NCBI GenBank assembly: GCA_030612905.1
Contig: JAUWNA010000004.1
Coordinates: 1 to 21,516 of the forward strand
Direction of reading: 5' to 3'
DNA: 21,516 bases
DNA from: Promethearchaeota archaeon
GTDB lineage: Archaea; Asgardarchaeota; Lokiarchaeia; Sigyniarchaeales; SOKP01
Shown here: one piece after another, positions 15,181-21,516 of the stretch
How the letters are laid out: every line of letters begins with the position of its first letter
Position numbering within the stretch: the stretch's first letter is position 1
Position numbers and translations under genes: made by a program
Notes under the pieces: generated by a model
What the model saw: the letters and a program-made list of their open reading frames with translations, nothing else
Told to the model about the DNA's origin: nothing
Database searches by the model: none

Positions 15181-16299
15181 ATGAGAAAAATTAGTCATTC
15201 AAATGAAGAAGTAGAAGAAATAAAAACATATACCAACGAAGTAATTAAAAATAGGATAGGTAAATACGGAGCAGTGTATTTTCCTTTAGAAATCCAAGAT
15301 AATATTGATGATATTTTAGGAAACGAGGTTAAAAAAGAAATATTACATGATTTCTTCAAAGCTTTAAAAAAATATAAAGAATTTGCGGAACAGTTAAAAG
15401 GAGCAAAACTTAATCCCAGTTTAACAGTTCTTTTATATGGCCCTCCAGGCACAGGTAAAACCTCCCTTACGAGAGGATTTGCAAAATATTATGAAATTCC
15501 TATATGTGTAGTAGAAACTGATAGATTGGTATCACCATTATTAGGAGATACAATTAAACAAATTAGAAATGTTGTAGATTTAGCAGCCGAAATCGCGAAA
15601 GAAAGAGGTGCTTTTATATTATTTTTCGATGAAATTGATTCTATTGGTTCTGAAAGATCAAATATTCATGAAGTTGGTGAAATTAAACGCGCGGTTATAT
15701 CATTTTTACAAGCCATCGATAGAATAAATTATCAAGGCGTACCTTTAGCGATATTTGGAGCAACAAATCATCAAAACCAATTAGATTCAGCCATTTGGAG
15801 ACGATTTACCTTTCATTTTAGCTTTGATTTCCCCGATTTTCATATAAGAAAGCAGATCATTGAATCTTTCCTTAATAAGGTAGAAAACGCAAAAATTGGC
15901 GTTGATAAATCGATTTTAGTTAATTTAAATGATGAGTACGAAAGACTTAAGGCAATTACAATAAGTTTAGAAAGTAAATTAGGTCATACCATTACTGAGT
16001 TTAACGATAATATATTATGGAATGAACTCAACAAAAAGAGCAAAGCAATGGGCTTACTCGAATTAACCATTGGATATTCTGGCTCAGATATCGAAAGGGG
16101 TACGAAAGTATCTTTATTGAAAGCTATTGATTCAGAACGTTTAACTTATGAACATTTTTACAATTCATTAAAATTAGTTGGAGGCACTGCAATTCATGTT
16201 GAGAGACAAGATGTTTTAAGCAATCCAAGCAAAAGTTATACAGGATCGAAAAGAACTGAAAATAACAATAAAAGATTATTTAGCCCTCCAGAGATATAA
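15181..16299 (+). CDS. AAA+ ATPase, classic AAA clade
   Basis: The 372-residue protein has one complete AAA+ module. Walker A is GPPGTGKTS (87-95), Walker B ILFFDEID (146-153) with Asp150 and Glu151, sensor 1 Asn196 in GATN, and an arginine-finger pair Arg207-Arg208 in WRRF. The small lid domain contains LTIGYSGSDIERGTK (about 296-310), the GYSGSDI motif of classic AAA proteins such as Vps4, katanin and FtsH. The first 40 residues are too short for an MIT domain, so ESCRT-III binding as in Vps4 is not indicated. It should form a ring, probably hexameric, that remodels a protein partner using ATP. It is the only gene in the operon with intact ATPase motifs. The last 35 residues look disordered. 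Confidence 0.9.
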   Translation: MRKISHSNEEVEEIKTYTNEVIKNRIGKYGAVYFPLEIQDNIDDILGNEVKKEILHDFFKALKKYKEFAEQLKGAKLNPSLTVLLYGPPGTGKTSLTRGFAKYYEIPICVVETDRLVSPLLGDTIKQIRNVVDLAAEIAKERGAFILFFDEIDSIGSERSNIHEVGEIKRAVISFLQAIDRINYQGVPLAIFGATNHQNQLDSAIWRRFTFHFSFDFPDFHIRKQIIESFLNKVENAKIGVDKSILVNLNDEYERLKAITISLESKLGHTITEFNDNILWNELNKKSKAMGLLELTIGYSGSDIERGTKVSLLKAIDSERLTYEHFYNSLKLVGGTAIHVERQDVLSNPSKSYTGSKRTENNNKRLFSPPEI

Positions 16300-16346
16300 T
16301 ATCGCATTAGAAGATTTTAATTTCAAAAAATAATTTTTAGCTAAAA

Positions 16347-17384
16347 ATGACGGAAAATCAATTATTTAACCTTGAAAAAATTAGAGATTTTACATCTCCC
16401 ATAGAAAATCTTCAAGGAAAAGTTAACCAAATAACTAACATCGCTGAGAAATTAGAAGCGGAAAAACGATTAATATCCCAATATTTCGACGATGAATCGT
16501 TTAGTAATCAATTAAATGAATTAACCAAAATTCTAAGCAACATCTGTAAAAACTTAGAAAACATCTCAACTAATAACATAAATAGATTTCTAGACTTACA
16601 AAACAAACTTCTTAATAAATACAAAAATGACTTTAAAGATCATCTAAAACTAATTAGTTTAAATGAAATTAATACAAAAATTATTGGTTTAGATTTAATT
16701 GAAAATAGAAAAATTAGTAAAATTATTAGTCAAACATCTTATATTTCTTCCATTGGAATAAATCAATGGTTAGAATTAATAGATGCCCTAAACCGAAACT
16801 CTCTCTTTTTAAGTTCTGTTGAACAATTAAAAAAATATAATAGTAATTTAATAGATAAAAGATTTAAAGATGAATTAAGTAGAATTCCTGACAATATAGA
16901 CTCTTCTTTTATTAAAGAATTTGAACAACAATTTTATTTAAATCCTGAGTTAACTTATGAAGAATTCTTACAAACCGTTGAGAATAAACTAACGAAAGAA
17001 GAATTATTAGCTAGAAAAGAATTTGTAAATGAAAGAAAAGAAAAACATGAATTCGCGGAATTAAAAAAAAAACAAGAAGAACAAACAGAAACTTATAAAA
17101 ACTATTTTAAATTCTCACATAAAGAATTTGAAAGAAGATTACGAAAAGAAAAGCGTGAAAAATTAACTGATGTGGTCGTAGATGGAAATTATAAGGAATT
17201 AGAACTTTCAGATGAAGTTTCAGAGAAAATTAAAAAGTTTAAATTGCAATTTGATAAAAATTTTAAGGAAAATTATTTAAATCAAAAAGAAGATGATAAA
17301 GACCCTATCGAATTAATCAGAGAAAGAAAGAAAAAAAAAGAAAAAGAATACAAAAAGTTCAAAAACCATTTTGAATCTGTTTAA
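16347..17384 (+). CDS. Long-helix orphan preceding the pseudo-SMC gene (operon protein 6)
   Basis: A 345-residue, almost wholly helical protein. Residues 1-110 have coiled-coil spacing and many Asn/Lys/Leu; 110-215 are more globular (SSIGINQWLELIDALNRN); 215-345 are long, very charged helices with a Lys/Glu run near the end (RERKKKKEKEYKKFK). No motif is recognised. It ends 13 bases before the preferred GTG start of the SMC-like gene, and overlaps a possible TTG start of that gene by 14 bases, so the two are probably translated together. By position it is a candidate for the kleisin or regulator that normally accompanies SMC and KITE proteins, but no winged-helix ends typical of kleisins can be seen. 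Confidence 0.8.
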   Translation: MTENQLFNLEKIRDFTSPIENLQGKVNQITNIAEKLEAEKRLISQYFDDESFSNQLNELTKILSNICKNLENISTNNINRFLDLQNKLLNKYKNDFKDHLKLISLNEINTKIIGLDLIENRKISKIISQTSYISSIGINQWLELIDALNRNSLFLSSVEQLKKYNSNLIDKRFKDELSRIPDNIDSSFIKEFEQQFYLNPELTYEEFLQTVENKLTKEELLARKEFVNERKEKHEFAELKKKQEEQTETYKNYFKFSHKEFERRLRKEKREKLTDVVVDGNYKELELSDEVSEKIKKFKLQFDKNFKENYLNQKEDDKDPIELIRERKKKKEKEYKKFKNHFESV

Positions 17385-17397
17385 AAAAGAATCAGGA

Positions 17398-19020
17398 GTG
17401 AATTTACATATTAGCCTAAATAATTTTAAGCTTAATGTTGGAACGAAAGAAATACTAATAGAAGATAGATTTACGTTAGTTCTTGGTAAATTCAAAAAAG
17501 ATGCTCTAAACCAATATGAGAATAAATATTTCTTAGAAATTATTGACAATTTAGAGTTAATCCCTGTTAAAAAATTTATTAATCTTTTTCAAAACCAAAC
17601 AACTAATTTATCTAACTTGGATAAATCTCTAAATATATTGGATTATTTATCTACTTATCGCAAAATTATGGAATATAATTTAGAAGCTTTTTCTGGTTTT
17701 AACTCGCTTACTGAAATATTATTGAAAATCTTCAGATATATCTTCTTAACGCAAAAAAAGATTCAGTTATCTGAAGAATTAGAATTATCAAAACTTTACA
17801 AAAAATCAAGCGATCTAGCATCAATTATAGACTTAATTCAAAAATTAGATGAGGCTATAAAAAAAAATAGTAAAGAATTGAACTATTTAGAAGAGGATTA
17901 TTTTCAGCAAAAAAGTCAGGTTGATCAAATAAAAAAAGAATTAAGAAATTACGATTTACAGATTCGAGATCTAAACGAAACTAAAAAAGAATGCTTTAGC
18001 CAAATTAATAGAATTACGCGACAAATCGAAGGTTCTTTAAATGAATATAAAAACGATTCAATTGCGAAATTAGGGATTAATGTAAATCTTACTAACGCCG
18101 AAAAGATACGAGCTCTTCAGAAAAAAGCGAAAGAAGCTCAATACGAAATTAAACAAATTCGTTCAAGAATAAATGAAACTAAAGTGAAACTAGAAAATCT
18201 TACTCCTCATTATGAAATATATAAAAATGATTATGAGGAACTCTTAGAAACAATAAAAAAAGACGAAAAAAGAATAAATGAAGTAAAATCCAATTACGAA
18301 AAAAAAAGAAAAGATAATATCGACTCTCCAGATGAAGAACTTGGAAAATTAATGTTAAAACCGGTCCGGCCATCCGTGGAGATTGAAGATGAGATTGGAA
18401 AAACGATCTCGGAGATAGATAAAATTTCGATCCCAGAAAATACATTTAATGTTCATAGTTTGAGCGACTTAACTCAAATAATTGAAAAATTGAGAGAGTT
18501 TGATAAAATTTTAAAAATTGGTAGTGATAAAATCAATATTTCTACTAATGAAAAAGAAGTTGCTAAAAGCTTTGAAAATTTTAAGACTTTTGAGATTATT
18601 ATTCACGATCTTGAATTTTTATTGAATAACTTCTTAAAAGAAATTCACCTAGAAATTATATATCAGCTCGTAGTTAGCAACGATAATATGGCTTTTCTTA
18701 TTAAAACAAAATTTATACGAAATTACAAAGAGAACGTCAATTTTGAAGGATTAACGACTCCCGAAAAAATTTATTTCATAATTGCTTTTTTTCTCTCTAT
18801 AAAAATCCTTTTAAAATCTGAAAATATCTTGTTTTCAAATTTATTCATTCCTAATATTTATAATAAAAGTGGTTCCATTTACAGAACTATTAGAAAAATA
18901 TTACCAATATTCGAAACTAATGATAATCTAACTAATTTTAAACTAATCTTTCTTATGTCAAATTTAGAATTAAAAAAAGAAATTGAGAATTTAAAAGTTA
19001 TAAAAGTTGAAGAGAGTTGA
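17398..19020 (+). CDS. SMC/Rad50-like pseudo-ATPase with short coiled coil
   Basis: Start chosen at the GTG (17398) because the protein then begins NLHISLNNFK, as SMC/Rad50 proteins do; a TTG at 17371 is the alternative. The product is 540 residues. The N-terminal part follows an SMC head (LHISLNNFK...EILIEDRFTLVLGKFKKDALNQ), but the P-loop position reads GKFKKDAL, without GxxGxGKS. A coiled coil spans about 120-310 in two arms. In the C-terminal part (about 425-540), NFEGLTTPEKIYFIIAFFLS stands where LSGGE(K) and its helix belong, ENILFSNLFIP where the Walker B DE belongs, and KLIFLMSNLEL where the H-loop belongs. All ATP motifs are lost although the fold pattern remains. It is far shorter than typical SMC proteins. 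A KITE-like gene follows. Confidence 0.7.
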   Translation: MNLHISLNNFKLNVGTKEILIEDRFTLVLGKFKKDALNQYENKYFLEIIDNLELIPVKKFINLFQNQTTNLSNLDKSLNILDYLSTYRKIMEYNLEAFSGFNSLTEILLKIFRYIFLTQKKIQLSEELELSKLYKKSSDLASIIDLIQKLDEAIKKNSKELNYLEEDYFQQKSQVDQIKKELRNYDLQIRDLNETKKECFSQINRITRQIEGSLNEYKNDSIAKLGINVNLTNAEKIRALQKKAKEAQYEIKQIRSRINETKVKLENLTPHYEIYKNDYEELLETIKKDEKRINEVKSNYEKKRKDNIDSPDEELGKLMLKPVRPSVEIEDEIGKTISEIDKISIPENTFNVHSLSDLTQIIEKLREFDKILKIGSDKINISTNEKEVAKSFENFKTFEIIIHDLEFLLNNFLKEIHLEIIYQLVVSNDNMAFLIKTKFIRNYKENVNFEGLTTPEKIYFIIAFFLSIKILLKSENILFSNLFIPNIYNKSGSIYRTIRKILPIFETNDNLTNFKLIFLMSNLELKKEIENLKVIKVEES

Positions 19021-19031
19021 TAAGAAAAAAT

Positions 19032-19538
19032 ATGGAAATTACAAATTTTGAAGAAGCGGTAAAAAATATTACTAAAATTATTTTAACAAGTCCTCAAAAA
19101 ATGATTAGAGAAGAGGATCTCCGGAATTTAAGTAAAAATTTTGATTTTGAACAAATTATAAGTACAGTTTATTTAAATTTAAAGAAAATTGGTTTTGAAT
19201 TCATAAAATCTAATTTTTTAGATCAAAAGTTCTATGTTTTAACCTCTGAGGGTAAAGATGACAGCATTACACCTTCTCAATACGGTACTTTGGCTTTGAT
19301 ACTTGCCCTTAGTAAGGAAGTAGACGAAAACATAAAGATTAGTGATCTAAAAGAAATCTTCAAAGAAGTTTGGACAACTGATGTTGAATTCCTAATTGAA
19401 AATGATTATTTAAGAAAAATTGAAGATCTAGATATAATAAAAATTACCCCGTTAGGAAAGGCAATACTAAAAAACATAATTCAAGATATAAATTTAAAAA
19501 ACTTATTAAACGCATTCAAAGGAAAAGAATCTACCTAA
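19032..19538 (+). CDS. KITE-like tandem winged-helix protein (ScpB/MukE/Nse3-type layout)
   Basis: Start at the ATG 19032 (168 residues), 11 bases after the SMC-like gene; an upstream in-frame TTG (19017) would overlap that gene. Two winged helices can be drawn. The first (about 8-72) has a helix, LRNLSKNFDFEQIISTVYLNLKKIG, and a hairpin FIKSNFLDQKFYVLTS. The second (about 80-148) has YGTLALILALSKEV, the helix ISDLKEIFKEV, FLIENDYLRKIEDL and the wing DIIKITPLGKAIL. Tandem winged helices with a hydrophobic 'g-x-L-a-l-I-L-A-L' helix opening domain 2 are the layout of KITE proteins (ScpB, MukE, Nse1/Nse3-MAGE), which bind kleisins in SMC complexes. The neighbour agrees with this. A tandem winged-helix transcription regulator is the main alternative. 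Confidence 0.65.
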   Translation: MEITNFEEAVKNITKIILTSPQKMIREEDLRNLSKNFDFEQIISTVYLNLKKIGFEFIKSNFLDQKFYVLTSEGKDDSITPSQYGTLALILALSKEVDENIKISDLKEIFKEVWTTDVEFLIENDYLRKIEDLDIIKITPLGKAILKNIIQDINLKNLLNAFKGKEST

Positions 19539-19545
19539 AAAATTT

Positions 19546-19554
19546 AAAAAAAAA
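19546..19554 (-). terminator. Oligo-T terminator of the Lsm gene
   Basis: Nine A on the plus strand are nine T on the minus strand, starting 9 bases after the Lsm stop codon. The T tract is in the short convergent gap between the big operon and the Lsm gene. Confidence 0.5.
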
Positions 19555-19562
19555 GATATTAA

Positions 19563-19949
19563 TTAGTCCTTTTCTAAATCAAGATTAAATTGATCGTATA
19601 TTTTCTTTACGCGCTCAGCAGAAGGACCAGTTCCTCTCACTCCGTTCTCATCTACTATAATTTTCCCATTCAAAATGGATATAATATTTTGATCTTCAAT
19701 ATAGTTCACATGTCCTTTTGAAAAAATTGTAGCAATTCTATCTGCCAAAGCTTGCATAGGAAATGGTTCTTCTTCAACTGTTACAAAATGATAGTAACTA
19801 CTTCTTATCAACATTTTTGGGAATGTCTTACCTTTTTCATTTTTCACATTATTTAAAATCAAGTTAGAATCTTCTGAAACTCCCTTTAATTGGCCAACAA
19901 AGAATTTGTCTTTTTCTAGATATACTTTAACAATCTTATCTACGAGCAA
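19563..19949 (-). CDS. Sm-like (Lsm) RNA-binding protein with C-terminal extension
   Basis: The Sm fold is visible: strand DKIVKVYLE, strand KFFVGQLKGVS with the Sm1 Gly, SNLILNNVKNEKG, and the Sm2-like LIRSSYYHFVTV. A ~55-residue extension follows (PFPMQALADRIATIF, then ENGVRGTGPSAERVKKIYDQF), as in the longer archaeal Lsm proteins. Such proteins form ring oligomers that bind U-rich RNA. The TTG at 19949 gives 128 residues but is probably not the true start: the frame continues 11 codons upstream to a TGA and encodes a helix (SLRQYNTELGLLVDK) that looks like the expected N-terminal Lsm helix. No ATG, GTG or TTG lies in that stretch; an AUC at 19982-19980 lies 7 bases after a Shine-Dalgarno-like gaaggtg. 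Confidence 0.88.
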   Translation of the reverse strand: MLVDKIVKVYLEKDKFFVGQLKGVSEDSNLILNNVKNEKGKTFPKMLIRSSYYHFVTVEEEPFPMQALADRIATIFSKGHVNYIEDQNIISILNGKIIVDENGVRGTGPSAERVKKIYDQFNLDLEKD

Positions 19950-20336
19950 GCCTAATTCCGTATTGTATTGTCTTAGACTGATATATCAACACCTTCAATT
20001 AATTTTTATTATTATTAATATTATTGTCTTTTCCTTTTATTTTTAATTTAAATATTACATTTCAAATTTATACTAATTAATTGGAGAACAATATTTCTAC
20101 TAATTTTAGAATGTTTTCTCTTGTTATTGCGATTATTTGAAAAAGCAACCTATATGATTAATAATAAAATAGATGGTTCGCAATTAGGTTTTGGAGAAAA
20201 TCTTAATTAACTTTTAAAGCGAATCAAGAAAAATTCAAAAAATTAATTAGATAAGATATTTATTAAAAAACTTAAATATTAATTAGTAATTAAAATACTT
20301 AGTTTACCTTTACAAAGACAAAATCTGTGTTTGGTT
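19950..20336. promoter_or_regulatory. Divergent promoter region between lsm and the DUF885-like gene
   Basis: A very AT-rich spacer of 387 bases that should drive both flanking genes. On the minus strand, agtataaatttg (20074-20063) is a candidate TATA box for the Lsm gene; on the plus strand, cttaaatatt (20271-20280) is a candidate for the DUF885-like gene. No ORF, tRNA or clear structured RNA is seen in the middle. Confidence 0.4.
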
Positions 20337-21516
20337 ATGGAATTATCTGTGTATGGAGAAAAATTTTTATTTTTAGCACACCGTATAGACAAACACAATA
20401 AAGGATATATTGATTTCTATATTGGTCCAAAAAAAATCCGCGAAATCGTTGACAATGAAGTTATAACATCACCAAGCAAACTGTTAACCAATTGCAAAGT
20501 TCTACAAAATGATTTGTTTAAACAAGGTTACGATAAAAAACGCGAAAGATACTTAGAAAAAATGTTAACGGCGATGAGGACTTCGATCGAGATTATAAAC
20601 GGAGCAGACATTCCTATTAAGGAACAATTTTTAAGGTTATATGATGTGGCTTTACAACCCGCTAATGAATCTGAATTAGATAACTTAAAAGAAGAAGTTC
20701 GCAAGGCTTATAAGGGGTCTGGAAGCCTGGAAGAACGCATGAAGGATTTAAGAGTGCGGCGAACGATTCCTGAAGGTAAGGTTTTTGGATTGTTTAAGAA
20801 AGCTCTCAACATCACGAGAGAAGGAACTAAAGAATTGTTTGTAGATCTCTTACCTGAAAATGAGCATATTAATATAGAACTAGTAAATAATAATAACAAC
20901 AATAATAAAATTAAATGGACTTATTACAATTGGTACCTGGGTAATTATTGCTCCCGAATAGAGGTTAACCCGAATTACAACATGTATTGGACTGCATTTT
21001 TGTCTGCTGCCACTCACGAAGGATACCCTGGCCATCATACAGAATTTGTTGTCAAAGAACAGAGGTTATATCGCGAGTTAAATCAATTTGAACACTCAAT
21101 CCTGCTACTAAACTCGCCCAAGTTAATAATCAGCGAAGGTATAGCGAACATAGCTGTGAATATACTTTTTAACTATCGGGAGCAAGCAGAAATTAGCTTA
21201 CGAGAATTTTGTATAGAGTCGTCAAAAGAATCTTCTATTGAAGCACTAATAGCACAAGGCAAAGTAAAAGGAAAACAATCGCTTTTTGGGTATAATTTCG
21301 CTTATCATGCTCTTATTGATGGGTGGAGCGAAGAGAAATTAATTCGATACGCAACCAGTTTTGAAATCCTTAGCCAAGAAATTATAAAAAATCGAATAAA
21401 TTATCTTTTAAATCCAGTTCATTCAACTACTGCTTTTTCGTATAATATAGGAAGCAAACTAATAATAAACAAATATGGGGGATTTCCTTCGGTTACGGAT
21501 TTTCGTGATCTGCTTA
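20337..21516 (+). CDS. DUF885-like putative metallopeptidase (3' end outside window)
   Basis: An uninterrupted frame from ATG 20337 to the window edge gives 393 residues with no stop reached. Residues 227-234 read HEGYPGHH, the signature of the DUF885 family (COG4805-like), whose members are predicted metal-dependent peptidases; His227, Glu228 and the His233-His234 pair are the presumed metal and catalytic residues. Further family-like features are VNPNYNMYWTAFLSAATHE before the motif and a SEGIAN segment after it (about 268-273), where a second metal-ligand Glu would be expected. A run of seven Asn (codons 20886-20906) forms a low-complexity loop. No signal peptide is evident, so it is probably cytoplasmic. 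It has its own probable promoter and is unrelated in direction to the Lsm gene. Confidence 0.78.
   Translation, partial: MELSVYGEKFLFLAHRIDKHNKGYIDFYIGPKKIREIVDNEVITSPSKLLTNCKVLQNDLFKQGYDKKRERYLEKMLTAMRTSIEIINGADIPIKEQFLRLYDVALQPANESELDNLKEEVRKAYKGSGSLEERMKDLRVRRTIPEGKVFGLFKKALNITREGTKELFVDLLPENEHINIELVNNNNNNNKIKWTYYNWYLGNYCSRIEVNPNYNMYWTAFLSAATHEGYPGHHTEFVVKEQRLYRELNQFEHSILLLNSPKLIISEGIANIAVNILFNYREQAEISLREFCIESSKESSIEALIAQGKVKGKQSLFGYNFAYHALIDGWSEEKLIRYATSFEILSQEIIKNRINYLLNPVHSTTAFSYNIGSKLIINKYGGFPSVTDFRDLL

Noticed and set aside
15181..16299. AAA+ protein as Vps4 of an ESCRT system
   Set aside because: The N-terminal segment is too short for an MIT domain, and no ESCRT-III-like or Vps2/Snf7-like protein is found in the operon.
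10601..19538. Interpretation as a Wadjet (JetABCD), MukBEF or Rad50-Mre11 locus
   Set aside because: No SMC with intact ATPase motifs, no nuclease, no Toprim/topoisomerase VI-like gene and no recognisable kleisin were found; the AAA+ and zinc-ribbon genes do not belong to those systems.
1..21516. CRISPR arrays, insertion sequences, tRNA or rRNA genes
   Set aside because: I looked through the intergenic stretches and found no regularly spaced repeats, transposase-like frames, terminal inverted repeats or cloverleaf-like sequence.

Overview
The window is strongly AT-rich and reads as archaeal, most likely from an Asgard (Loki-like) genome. The evidence is a set of archaeal/eukaryotic-type information-processing genes (pelota, an Elf1-type elongation factor, an Sm-like protein), TATA boxes just ahead of nearly leaderless genes, two archaeal radical-SAM families (COG2108- and COG2100-like), and two small proteins that look like actin-cytoskeleton factors. 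The lineage is inferred; there is no rRNA, tRNA, actin or ESCRT gene here to confirm it.

Layout. 3-182: the 3' end of a membrane-protein gene. 496-3975: a tight five-gene run (cutA, a membrane-anchored orphan, a nucleotidyltransferase, a COG2108-like radical SAM protein, a GNAT acetyltransferase). 4084-4236: a 50-residue protein with a good WH2 (actin-monomer-binding) signature. 4376-6505: pelota and a COG2100-like radical SAM protein with a TRAM-like tail. 6601-7804: a long-helix protein that could be BAR-like, then a coiled-coil/polyproline protein with an Ena/VASP-like C-terminal motif. 7963-9693: a 576-residue orphan. 9784-10397 (minus): elf1. 10601-19538: eight same-direction genes forming an unfamiliar system. 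19563-19949 (minus): an Lsm protein. 20337 to the window end: a DUF885-like putative metallopeptidase, cut by the window edge.

Two results stand out. First, elf1 is interrupted by a 32-nt intron (10291-10322). The unspliced frame stops after 26 codons. Removing exactly 32 nt restores the CPxC...CxxC zinc ribbon, and the same two splice points are specified by a textbook bulge-helix-bulge (two 3-nt bulges around a 4-bp helix, cleavage between bulge positions 2 and 3). This is the tRNA-splicing-endonuclease signal placed inside a protein-coding gene.

Second, the 10601-19538 operon encodes what looks like a derived SMC-type assembly: a Rad50/SMC-like protein whose Walker A, signature and Walker B motifs have all decayed, a KITE-like tandem winged-helix protein directly after it, a long-helix protein directly before it, a classic AAA+ ATPase with intact motifs, and four more orphans including a twice-repeated zinc-ribbon/Trp-rich protein. 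A possible reading is that the AAA+ protein supplies the ATPase activity that the pseudo-SMC has lost. The assignments rest on motif reading only and need structure prediction.
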